From positions 1 to 8,749 of the forward strand of contig JAFQUG010000113.1 in the NCBI GenBank assembly GCA_017408625.1: a DNA stretch of 8,749 bases, given 5' to 3'. This document shows positions 1 through 5,913 of the stretch, in pieces. This DNA is from Clostridia bacterium (GTDB lineage: Bacteria > Bacillota_A > Clostridia > Oscillospirales > CAG-272). The notes below the pieces were generated by a model. That model saw nothing but the letters and a program-made list of their open reading frames with translations. It had not been told where the DNA came from and ran no database searches. Position 1 is the first letter of the stretch, and each line of letters begins with the position of its first letter. The position numbers and the translations under genes were made by a program.

Positions 1-348
1 ATTGCCTACAACGAGGCAAACCAAGGCAACGAGAAGGTGGTCTTCTCGCCTATGATCTCCAAGCCGATCGTACCGGTTGAGGCTAAGATCGTGGGTATTT
101 TGCACCGCATGCAGAAAAAGGAATGGACCCCCATGGAGGAGCTGCTCTCGGACTCGGTGTCTCATGCCGACATGATCGCCATATTTTTAGGCGTTCTGGA
201 GCTGCTTAAGGTGCGAGACATTCTGCTTGACGACGAGGATGCCGACGAGCAATCGCTCTATCGCTCCAACGCAAGACTTCGTATCAATCCCATTCCCGCC
301 GACCAACGCCAACCCCAAAGCCAAGACAGTGAGGTAACTACAGCATGA
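1..348 (+). CDS. scpA: Segregation and condensation protein A, C-terminal part (left edge truncated)
   Basis: ScpA is the kleisin subunit that bridges the SMC heads and binds ScpB in the bacterial condensin complex acting on the nucleoid. Only the last 115 codons are in the window, reading in frame from base 1, so the true start lies upstream. The fragment carries the kleisin C-terminal winged-helix region: a VVFSPMISKP-type lead-in, then a helix pair ending in DMIAIFLGVLELLKVRDI, where ScpA proteins normally contact the SMC head. The last roughly 30 residues are a polar, low-complexity tail. The TGA stop overlaps the scpB start by four bases (ATGA), which fits translational coupling and equimolar complex assembly. 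The identification rests on this C-terminal pattern together with the unmistakable scpB next door. Confidence 0.9.
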   Translation: MAYNEANQGNEKVVFSPMISKPIVPVEAKIVGILHRMQKKEWTPMEELLSDSVSHADMIAIFLGVLELLKVRDILLDDEDADEQSLYRSNARLRINPIPADQRQPQSQDSEVTTA

Positions 349-1007
349 ATGAACAACAAATGCCTACCATAACCGATATCGGCGAAGCCATTGAGGCCAT
401 TCTGTTTGCCGCAGGCTATCCCGTCAAATACGATAAGCTCGCAGAGGTGCTGGGCTTAACTCCGGATGACGTCAGACTGTTTTGCGAGCATATGGCAACC
501 GAATATGAAAAGGCCGGCCGCGGCATTCTGATGCTGTGCCTGCCCGAGACCTGCCAGCTGACCACCAAGGAGCAATACATGCCCTACATCCGCGAGGCCC
601 TTGGCATCAAGAGAGGCGGCAACCTTTCCGCATCCTCCCTGGAGGTGCTTGCCATCGTGGCATACAACCAACCCGTGACCCGCGCCTACGTGGACGCAGT
701 GCGCGGTGTGGACTCCTCTTATGCCGTCGGCTCTCTTCTCGACAAAAACCTGATCGAGGCTTGCGGCAGACTGGACGCTCCCGGCCGTCCCATGCTTTAC
801 GTCACCACAGATAAATTCTTGCGTGTGTTTGGCTTGAATTCGCTTTCCGAGCTGCCCGAGACCGAGGCACTGAGCATTGCAGCCGCACAGGCAGACGCAA
901 ATGCCGCGGAACAAGAATCCGAAGAACAAGAAGCCGAGGCCGAAGAGGCTCTGCCCGAGGGGGAATATACCGAGGTCAGCGAGGACGATTCCCGCGCAGA
1001 GGTCTGA
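345..1007 (+). CDS. scpB: Segregation and condensation protein B
   Basis: ScpB is the dimeric winged-helix partner of ScpA in the SMC condensin complex, needed for chromosome compaction and segregation. The 220-residue product has the family signatures in order: EAIEAILFAAGYPV near residues 14-27 (first winged helix), LSASSLEVLAIVAYNQPVTR at 94-113, an RGVDS motif at 120-124, and GRLDAPGRPMLYVTT at 141-155 followed by FLRVFGL, which closes the second winged helix. Residues after about 172 form an acidic Glu/Ala-rich tail, common and variable in ScpB. Start choice: ATG at 345 overlaps the scpA stop and is preceded by GAGG at 331-334. The gene is followed not by its operon partner but by a 161-bp hairpin run. 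Confidence 0.95.
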   Translation: MNEQQMPTITDIGEAIEAILFAAGYPVKYDKLAEVLGLTPDDVRLFCEHMATEYEKAGRGILMLCLPETCQLTTKEQYMPYIREALGIKRGGNLSASSLEVLAIVAYNQPVTRAYVDAVRGVDSSYAVGSLLDKNLIEACGRLDAPGRPMLYVTTDKFLRVFGLNSLSELPETEALSIAAAQADANAAEQESEEQEAEAEEALPEGEYTEVSEDDSRAEV

Positions 1008-1009
1008 GC

Positions 1010-1170
1010 AATGCGCCCAACGCGAACGTTGAACGCATTACAATGAAATGTTTTGCCATGGGCAAAATGTGAAATTTCTGCTTCGCAAAAGTGAAATTCG
1101 CGCACCGCGCGAGTGAAATGTCCCGCTGAACGCGGAACGTTATGGTAGAAATTTGCCAATGGCAAATTTC
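1010..1170 (+). repeat. Run of six small hairpins with a GTGAAAT spacer recurring every 22 nt
   Basis: This scpB to DUF2953 spacer is almost wholly made of consecutive inverted repeats. H1: AATGCG(1010-1015) with CGCATT(1034-1039), enclosing CAACG/CGTTG around loop CGAA. H2: TTTTGCC(1051-1057) with GGCAAAA(1061-1067), loop ATG. H3: TGC(1079-1081) with GCA(1085-1087), loop TTC, plus outer pairs beyond one mismatch. H4: TCGCGC(1098-1103) with GCGCGA(1107-1112), loop ACC. H5: CCGC(1123-1126) with GCGG(1132-1135). H6: GAAATTTGCC(1148-1157) with GGCAAATTTC(1161-1170), loop AAT. The spacer GTGAAAT starts at 1069, 1091 and 1113, exactly 22 nt apart, with a degenerate copy ATGAAAT at 1043. Stems differ in sequence while staying paired, so the fold rather than the sequence seems kept. 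The function is unknown to me. Confidence 0.85.
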
Positions 1171-1196
1171 CGATTTTTCACGGAAAGGAGGTCGCC

Positions 1197-1985
1197 ATGC
1201 CGCCCGCTATCAAGATTTTGCTGATCATACTTGCTTTCATCGCTGCTTTTGTTGCCGTGCTTGTGCTCTTGCTGCTGCTCTTGCGCGTCAAGATCAAGAT
1301 CGGCTACAGAGATACGTTTTCATTTAAGCTGTACGTGGGAGGAATTCGCGTCGCCTCTCTTCCCCGTCCGCCCAAAAAGCTGCGCAGATTGCGCACCTAT
1401 ACCAAGAAAAAAGCCGCGCGTGCCGCTGCCAAGTATGCACGCCGCCCCGAGGACTATTTGGAAATGGTCCGCCAAAACGCGCTGTACCGCGCGCTGATGC
1501 AAAAGCGTGCCGAGAAAAAGGCGCAAAAAAAGAAAGCTCCCGCCAAGGCAGCCGCGCCCAAGCCCAAGCAGCCCGAGGATAAGCTGAATATTGAGATCCT
1601 GTTACAGATGATCGCGGAGATCATCGATGCCTTCTTTGAGGGCACGCGCAAGGGATTGCATATCCACGTCTGTCGCCTGCACGTGCGCGTTGTCGGCAAG
1701 GACGCCGCGCAGACTGCGCTGATCTGCGGAGGGCTTTGGGCAGCACTCTCCAATCTGCTTGCTGTGCTGGACGCACACGCCAGACTGCGTGTGAGCAAAG
1801 CCGACGTCAGCATCATACCCGACTACACGGGCGAGAAGACAAAAACCGACTTTTCGCTGATCATCTCGTTCGGCATCGTTCGCACGCTGCACACGCTGCT
1901 CTCGCTGCTCCCCATCATCCTGAAGCACAAAAATTCGCTATTCATCAAGGCAAATCCCACACAACCAACCGAGCAAAAACAATGA
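1197..1985 (+). CDS. DUF2953 membrane protein, YtfI-like
   Basis: A 262-residue protein of the DUF2953 family (B. subtilis YtfI), whose biochemical role is unknown; the family is regularly found beside ytfJ, as here. Residues 5-29 form one long hydrophobic N-terminal helix (signal anchor), followed by VKIKIGYRDTFSFKLYVGG, typical of the family's first beta strands. Residues 60-128 are an Arg/Lys/Ala-rich linker (KKAARAAAKYARR, then KKAQKKKAPAKAAAPKPK). The most diagnostic block is VVGKDAAQTALICGGLWAAL at 165-184, followed by a second strand-rich region (VSKADVSIIPDY) and a hydrophobic C-terminal segment near 220-242. Start: ATG at 1197 with a near-perfect AAAGGAGG at 1184-1191. That ribosome binding site lies 13 nt after the last hairpin of the preceding run, so hairpin formation could affect initiation. 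Confidence 0.85.
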   Translation: MPPAIKILLIILAFIAAFVAVLVLLLLLLRVKIKIGYRDTFSFKLYVGGIRVASLPRPPKKLRRLRTYTKKKAARAAAKYARRPEDYLEMVRQNALYRALMQKRAEKKAQKKKAPAKAAAPKPKQPEDKLNIEILLQMIAEIIDAFFEGTRKGLHIHVCRLHVRVVGKDAAQTALICGGLWAALSNLLAVLDAHARLRVSKADVSIIPDYTGEKTKTDFSLIISFGIVRTLHTLLSLLPIILKHKNSLFIKANPTQPTEQKQ

Positions 1986-1998
1986 ATTTACATATATG

Positions 1999-2004
1999 AA
2001 AGGA
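1999..2004 (+). promoter_or_regulatory. Ribosome binding site that decides the ytfJ start
   Basis: AAAGGA ends 9 nt before ATG 2014. An in-frame ATG at 1996 lies immediately upstream of this site and would place the Shine-Dalgarno inside the coding sequence, so 2014 is the preferred start. Confidence 0.7.
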
Positions 2005-2013
2005 ACACTCAGT

Positions 2014-2478
2014 ATGTCTTCTGAAAACAACAAGATCCAAGAGATCATCAAGGAATCCCTGGAAAACATCCGCTCGATCATCGATGCAAACACCGTCATC
2101 GGTACTCCCATGGAGACCTCCAACGGCGTAACCATCATTCCCGTATCCAAGATCACCATGGGCTTTGCCTCGGGTGGCGTGGATTTTGACGGCAAAAAGG
2201 AATCCAGCACCGCAAAGAACTTCGGCGGTGGCGGCGGCACCGGACTTTCGGTTCAGCCCGTCGGCTTTTTGGTCGTCTCTCACGAGGGCCGCGTGGAAAT
2301 GATCAACGTAGGCCAGAAGGCGCCCAAGGACACCATTGAGCAGGTGGCAGATCTGCTTGAGCGCACGCCCGATATCGTATACCGTCTCAAGGTCATTTTC
2401 GATAAATTCAACGAAATGAAGCAGGACGGTGAGCCCCTGCCCAAGATCAGTCCCGAAACCGAAAACGAGCAGGAATAA
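2014..2478 (+). CDS. ytfJ: GerW/YtfJ family spore protein
   Basis: YtfJ (GerW) family proteins are small soluble proteins linked in Bacillus to spore formation and to germination in response to alanine; the molecular activity is not established. The 154-residue product matches the family along its length: an N-terminal helix (IQEIIKESLENIRSIID), TVIGTPMETSNGVTIIPVSKI at residues 27-47 (quoted here as the region around TVIG and IIPVSKI), FASGGVDF at 51-58, the glycine run FGGGGGTG at 70-77, and VQPVGFLVV at 80-88. The tail after about 137 is polar. It lies 28 nt after the DUF2953 gene. I start it at 2014 rather than the in-frame ATG at 1996 because of the ribosome binding site between them. 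The family also occurs in non-sporulating Clostridia, so sporulation is suggested only. Confidence 0.9.
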   Translation: MSSENNKIQEIIKESLENIRSIIDANTVIGTPMETSNGVTIIPVSKITMGFASGGVDFDGKKESSTAKNFGGGGGTGLSVQPVGFLVVSHEGRVEMINVGQKAPKDTIEQVADLLERTPDIVYRLKVIFDKFNEMKQDGEPLPKISPETENEQE

Positions 2479-2495
2479 GACATACTCTCCCTCAT

Positions 2496-2521
2496 ACAGC
2501 CGTATACTGTAACAAATACGG
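2496..2521 (+). other. Two mutually exclusive short hairpins between ytfJ and the carboxypeptidase gene
   Basis: CCGTAT (2500-2505) can pair with ATACGG (2516-2521) around a 10-nt loop. Alternatively ACAG (2496-2499) can pair with CTGT (2507-2510). The two folds share bases and cannot coexist. No T-run follows, so this is not a convincing terminator. It may be chance. Confidence 0.3.
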
Positions 2522-2539
2522 ATTTCCAATGGGGGTACT

Positions 2540-3709
2540 ATGCAAAAAAAACCGATCCTGCGCGCCTTCTGTACGCTGCTTTGTCTTGTCCTTTGTATGG
2601 GTGCACTATGCCTTCCAACAGGCGCGCTGACCTTTGACGTCACACCGGGCACTCCCGTATATGCGGGCAGTGCGATCCTGATCGAGGCGGAGAGTGGTCG
2701 CGTGCTATACGAGCAGCATGCGCACACGCGCATGCCCATGGCATCCACCACCAAGATCATGACCGCGCTTGTGGTGCTGGAGAGGTGCGATCTGCAGGCA
2801 ACCGTATGCATAGACGAGCGCGCGGTGGGCACCGAAGGCTCTTCGGTCTATCTGTATCCCGGTGAACTGTTGACGGTGGAACAGCTGCTTTACGCGCTCA
2901 TGCTCTCCTCTGCCAACGATGCCGCAGCCGCGCTTGCCTACGAGGTGGCGGGCAGCATTGAAGGCTTTGCTGCACTGATGAACCAAAAGGCCAAGGATCT
3001 GGGGCTTCTCAATACGCATTTTGCCAATCCTCACGGGCTTGACGCAAGTGGGCACTATACCACCGCCTACGATCTTGCCTGCATTACCGCGCACGCACTG
3101 GAGAACGAGGATTTTTTGCGCATTGTTTCCACACAAAAAAAGGTGATCCCTCTGCGTGAGCAACAGGGTGCCCGCGTGCTGCGCAATCATAACAGGCTGC
3201 TTGCCTCATACCAAGGGTGCATCGGCGTCAAAACCGGATTTACCAAAAAGAGCGGACGTTGCCTGGTCAGTGCGGCTGAGCGCGACGGTGTACGCCTGAT
3301 CTGTGTCACGCTGGATTGCCCCGATGACTGGCGCACGCACACGTCACTTTTAGACAGCGGCTTTGCTGCTTACGAGCGCGTCGGGCTGACCGAAGCCGGC
3401 GCATACATGACCTCCCTGCCCGTGGTGGGAGGCACGCAAAGCGCGCTCTATCTGCATGCCGACACGGATATATCGGTCACGCTGCCGCGCAACCGAGGCG
3501 AGATCGCATGCCATATTCAAGCCCCGCATTTTTTGTATGCGCCCATCAAGGCGGGCGAATACGTGGGTGACGCGGTCTGGATGCTGGACGGCGAGGAGAT
3601 CGCCCGCGCACCGCTATATGCCGCATATGAGGTACAAGCGCGCAGAAGCGAACGCGCACTGCCGCGCTGGTTGCGCGCACTATTGATTAAATTGAAGGAA
3701 CTTTTATGA
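2540..3709 (+). CDS. Serine-type D-alanyl-D-alanine carboxypeptidase (DacB/DacF class, peptidase S11)
   Basis: This is a low-molecular-weight penicillin-binding protein that removes the terminal D-Ala of peptidoglycan stem peptides outside the cytoplasmic membrane. It has 389 residues with a Sec signal peptide (residues about 1-29, hydrophobic core AFCTLLCLVLCMGALCL). All three active-site motifs are present: S69-T-T-K72 (nucleophile Ser69), S124-A-N126 and K231-T-G233. NPHGLD at 163-168 is also typical of S11. A C-terminal beta domain follows (about 290-365), then a basic amphipathic stretch, RWLRALLIKLKELL, the usual membrane-docking tail. The ATG at 2540 has only a weak site (GGGGG at 2531-2535), suggesting low or coupled expression. 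I cannot decide between vegetative DacB/DacA-like and sporulation DacF-like paralogues; proximity to ytfJ is suggestive only. Its stop overlaps the rluB start by four bases. Confidence 0.93.
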   Translation: MQKKPILRAFCTLLCLVLCMGALCLPTGALTFDVTPGTPVYAGSAILIEAESGRVLYEQHAHTRMPMASTTKIMTALVVLERCDLQATVCIDERAVGTEGSSVYLYPGELLTVEQLLYALMLSSANDAAAALAYEVAGSIEGFAALMNQKAKDLGLLNTHFANPHGLDASGHYTTAYDLACITAHALENEDFLRIVSTQKKVIPLREQQGARVLRNHNRLLASYQGCIGVKTGFTKKSGRCLVSAAERDGVRLICVTLDCPDDWRTHTSLLDSGFAAYERVGLTEAGAYMTSLPVVGGTQSALYLHADTDISVTLPRNRGEIACHIQAPHFLYAPIKAGEYVGDAVWMLDGEEIARAPLYAAYEVQARRSERALPRWLRALLIKLKELL

Positions 3710-4440
3710 ACGAGCCAATCAGACTTGCAAAATACTTTACCGATTGCGGCGTGCTTTCGCGTCGCGCGGCTGAGGAAGAAATCAAAAAAGGCCGTGTCAA
3801 GGTCAACGGCGTTGTGGCCGAGCTGGGGCAAAAAATCACACCCGGGCTTGACGTAGTGGAATACGGCGGCAAAAAAATTATGCCCCCCAAGCAGACGGGC
3901 AAGGTATATCTTATGCTCAACAAGCCGCGTGGCTTTGTGACCACCATGTCGGACGAGAAGGGGCGTCCTACCGTGGCTACGCTGACTAAGTCCGTCGGCA
4001 CGCGCGTCTATCCCGTGGGCAGACTGGACATGGATTCGTCCGGGCTGTTGCTCATGACCAACGACGGTGAGCTGGCGAACCGCCTGACCCATCCGCGCCA
4101 TGATATTCCCAAGATCTATCACGTGCTGGTGGCGGGCCATCCCACCACGGCACAAATGACCGGGCTTGCCTCCCCTGCCGATCTGGACGGCTATATCACA
4201 CAGCCCATCCGCGTACATAAGCTTGCACAGGGTGAACATGAAACCCTGCTTGAAATGACGCTTTACGAGGGGCGCAACCGCCAGATCCGCCGCATCTGCG
4301 AGATGCAGAATTTGCGCGTCAAGCAGCTGGTGCGTGTCGCGATCGGCGAGCTGGAGCTGGGTGAGCTGCCCGAGGGCAAATATGTGCGACTGACAAGCAA
4401 TCAGGTCGCATATCTGAAAGGAGAGAGAGATCATGTTTAA
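3706..4440 (+). CDS. rluB: Ribosomal large-subunit pseudouridine synthase B (RsuA/RluB family)
   Basis: The enzyme isomerises a specific uridine of 23S rRNA to pseudouridine during ribosome assembly. The 244-residue product has an N-terminal S4 RNA-binding domain (residues 4-57, IRLAKYFTDCGVLSRRAAEE through KVNG) and a RsuA-type catalytic domain. Motif LMLNKPRGFVTT spans 69-80. The catalytic motif is G105-R-L-D108 followed by DSSGLLLMTNDGELANRLTHP-type residues, with Asp108 as the catalytic aspartate. YHVLVAG lies at 138-144, and LYEGRNRQIRRICE at 186-199 is the C-terminal signature. Start ATG 3706 overlaps the preceding stop (ATGA) and has AAGGA at 3695-3699. RluB versus RluE/RsuA specificity is assigned from the scpAB/carboxypeptidase neighbourhood, matching the B. 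subtilis arrangement of scpAB, dacB and rluB in the same region. Confidence 0.9.
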   Translation: MNEPIRLAKYFTDCGVLSRRAAEEEIKKGRVKVNGVVAELGQKITPGLDVVEYGGKKIMPPKQTGKVYLMLNKPRGFVTTMSDEKGRPTVATLTKSVGTRVYPVGRLDMDSSGLLLMTNDGELANRLTHPRHDIPKIYHVLVAGHPTTAQMTGLASPADLDGYITQPIRVHKLAQGEHETLLEMTLYEGRNRQIRRICEMQNLRVKQLVRVAIGELELGELPEGKYVRLTSNQVAYLKGERDHV

Positions 4441-4828
4441 GGTTGTACCGATTCAGGACAAGCAGACACAAGAACAATATTGCCGGACCTGCGGTGTGGA
4501 ATATCTGCCCGAGGATTTTTGCTACAGCGTCTGGGACGAGGGCATCTTTTCGGGTGTTTGCCAATTCAATATTTATGCCGATCACGGCGAGGTGCACACG
4601 CTGATCTCGCTGCCCGACGTGGATGCTTACCAGGCCATGTTCACCGCAGGCCGCGCTGCGCTTAATTTCATTGACCTTTGCGACGTGCACCTGGCGTATT
4701 TTACGGGCGAGGTGCAGGACGAGGGCATGATCAAGGCCATCGGCTTTCGCAAAAACGCACAAGGAGCATGGGAGATGGATCTGACGGGATTCTTCACCAA
4801 GCCCTGCTCCTGCAAGAATGAATCTTAG
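4433..4828 (+). CDS. Conserved-looking small cysteine-rich protein, possibly a degenerate GNAT-fold protein
   Basis: The function is not recognised. The 131-residue soluble product has no signal peptide or membrane segment. It begins MFKVVPIQDK and contains alternating predicted strands and helices (GVCQFNIYADHGEVHTL, then the helix TAGRAALNFIDL), and it ends EMDLTGFFTKPCSC. The strand-helix-strand order around residues 38-105, with a closing IKAIGFRK, recalls GNAT acetyltransferases, but the acetyl-CoA loop (Q/RxxGxG/A) is absent, so any catalytic claim would be speculative. Seven cysteines (17, 20, 30, 43, 83, 125, 127), including CRTC and CSC, are many for a protein this size and could bind metal. 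Start ATG 4433 lies inside the end of rluB (8-nt overlap) with a strong AAAGGAG at 4417-4423, implying coupled expression with rluB. Confidence 0.75.
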   Translation: MFKVVPIQDKQTQEQYCRTCGVEYLPEDFCYSVWDEGIFSGVCQFNIYADHGEVHTLISLPDVDAYQAMFTAGRAALNFIDLCDVHLAYFTGEVQDEGMIKAIGFRKNAQGAWEMDLTGFFTKPCSCKNES

Positions 4829-4838
4829 CAAAAAATGA

Positions 4839-4867
4839 TTGACAGATAACAAAAAATCGTTTATAAT
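4839..4867 (+). promoter_or_regulatory. Perfect sigma-A promoter for the surface protein gene
   Basis: TTGACA at 4839-4844 and TATAAT at 4862-4867 are separated by 17 nt; both hexamers are exact consensus. Transcription would start near 4874, leaving a leader of about 29 nt with AAGGAGG at 4890-4896. The promoter begins 11 nt after the preceding stop codon and no terminator separates the two genes, so read-through from the rluB block is also possible. High constitutive expression is inferred. Confidence 0.88.
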
Positions 4868-4902
4868 AAACTCATAAACCCCAATATACAAGGAGGATCA
4901 TC

Positions 4903-5760
4903 ATGAAAAAATTGTTAGCTGTTCTGATGTGCGCACTGATGCTGGCTGCTTGCCTGTCTCTTGGCGCATACGCAAACGAAGAAACCACAGCGGCAGATGA
5001 GACCACTGCCGCAGAAGAAGCCACTACCGAAGAAGGCGCGACCGTTGAGCGCACTGCTGACAGAGTCGTATTCAATGCCGACCTGGCATCCAGACCCAAC
5101 TGCATCGTCGGCATGAGCGGTCTTGCTAAGGGCAGCGGTCTTTCCAAAAAGGGCGAATGGGAAGGCGTCAAGGTTAACATCCAAGAACCCACGGACCCCA
5201 ACTTCACCTTTGATTACAAGGCATATTGCAAAAAGTACGACCTGACCCCCATGAACGGTGAGGACGTCGGCTACATCGTTCTGAAGGTTCTGGTTCCCGA
5301 AGACGGCTTTTACGACGACATTGAAATCTTCTACGGGTCAGGCGATATCATCGGTGCAACGGCGGGATACTCCGTAACCAGTGAATACTGCGGCGAGGGC
5401 AACGGATTCGTATACTTCATCTACAACCTTGACGGCTTGTGGGAAGGCGCGGTCAACATGTTCAGAATTGACCCTGTGGGCATGGACGAGGGCGAATTGC
5501 TTTACATCATGGAGCTTGCAATGTTCAAGACCGAGGACGAGGCAATTACCTGGTGCGACTTTGACGAGGAAGAGACCGAAGAGCCCACCACCGAGGCTCC
5601 CACCACCGAAGCACCCACCACTGAGGCTCCCACCACCGAGGCAGGCACCAGACCTCCCAGAGAGGAAAAGGAAGAGGGCTGCGGCGGCGTGATCGGTGCA
5701 GGCGTTGTTGCTCTGGCTCTGATCTCCCTGGGTGCTGTTTGCATCAAGAAGAGAGACTGA
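4903..5760 (+). CDS. Secreted or surface-anchored protein with Thr/Glu/Pro linker and C-terminal transmembrane tail
   Basis: The 285-residue protein has a signal peptide (MKKLLAVLMCALMLAACLSLGAYA-type, residues 1-24). Cleavage after AYA-24 by signal peptidase I is likely, although LAAC at 14-17 also resembles a lipobox. Residues 26-48 are a Glu/Thr/Ala-rich spacer. Residues about 53-215 form a compact strand-rich domain with GYIVLKVLVPEDG, YDDIEIFYGSGD and NMFRIDPVG, suggesting a carbohydrate-binding-module-like beta sandwich; this is inference, since I recognise no named family with certainty. Residues 226-249 are an EAPTT repeat linker. The C-terminus has GCGG (259-262), a hydrophobic helix (about 263-281) and the basic tail KKRD, an arrangement like protein-sorting or membrane-anchor tails. 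There is no LPXTG motif. Start: ATG 4903, AAGGAGG 6 nt upstream. Confidence 0.88.
   Translation: MKKLLAVLMCALMLAACLSLGAYANEETTAADETTAAEEATTEEGATVERTADRVVFNADLASRPNCIVGMSGLAKGSGLSKKGEWEGVKVNIQEPTDPNFTFDYKAYCKKYDLTPMNGEDVGYIVLKVLVPEDGFYDDIEIFYGSGDIIGATAGYSVTSEYCGEGNGFVYFIYNLDGLWEGAVNMFRIDPVGMDEGELLYIMELAMFKTEDEAITWCDFDEEETEEPTTEAPTTEAPTTEAPTTEAGTRPPREEKEEGCGGVIGAGVVALALISLGAVCIKKRD
5581..5637 (+). repeat. 15-nt in-frame tandem repeat encoding EAPTT
   Basis: A partial first unit (encoding EPTT, 5581-5592) and three full units (5593-5607, 5608-5622, 5623-5637) encode a rigid, glycosylation-prone linker between the extracellular domain and the membrane tail. Units differ only at synonymous third positions. 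Copy number could vary by slippage without shifting the frame. Confidence 0.9.
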
Positions 5761-5774
5761 TCCCAAATAAACGC

Positions 5775-5911
5775 AAGAAACGGCAGGAAATGGGGCTGCT
5801 GAATTAGCGGAGAAAAGAGAGAGTCATGCGAAAAGACATTTCGCAAAGCTCTCTCTTTTTGCTATATGAGTGATATTCCGCTTGGAGTATCTCCCCATCC
5901 TGCCGTTTCTT
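5775..5911. repeat. 137-bp nested inverted repeat in a convergent intergenic region
   Basis: Four pairings nest inside one another. Outermost: AAGAAACGGCAGG (5775-5787) with CCTGCCGTTTCTT (5899-5911), 13 bp perfect, continuing past a two-A bulge with ATGGGG (5790-5795) and CCCCAT (5893-5898). Second: AGCGGA (5806-5811) with TCCGCT (5877-5882). Third: 5813-5823 with 5849-5859. Innermost: TGCGAAA (5827-5833) with TTTCGCA (5839-5845), loop AGACA. The outer right arm runs into six Ts (5910-5915). It could be two stacked terminators, a structured RNA, or a miniature inverted-repeat element; I see no clear target-site duplication. Confidence 0.8.
5813..5860 (+). terminator. Bidirectional intrinsic terminator
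   Basis: AAAAGAGAGAG (5813-5823) pairs perfectly with CTCTCTCTTTT (5849-5859), with a 7-bp inner stem above it. The plus strand ends in TTTTT (5856-5860), serving the surface protein gene. On the minus strand the equivalent TTTT (complement of 5813-5816) serves the convergent lipoprotein gene. Confidence 0.85.
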
Positions 5912-5913
5912 TT

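Noticed and set aside
1010..1170. CRISPR array
   Set aside because: The repeat is only about 7 bp with 15-nt self-complementary intervals; there are no 20-40 bp repeats, no unique spacers and no cas genes.
1142..1327. 61-codon open frame starting inside the hairpin run
   Set aside because: Out of frame with the DUF2953 gene, no ribosome binding site, and its first residues simply translate the hairpin.
5775..5911. Type I toxin-antitoxin or encoded small peptide
   Set aside because: No open frame with a ribosome binding site lies within the palindrome.
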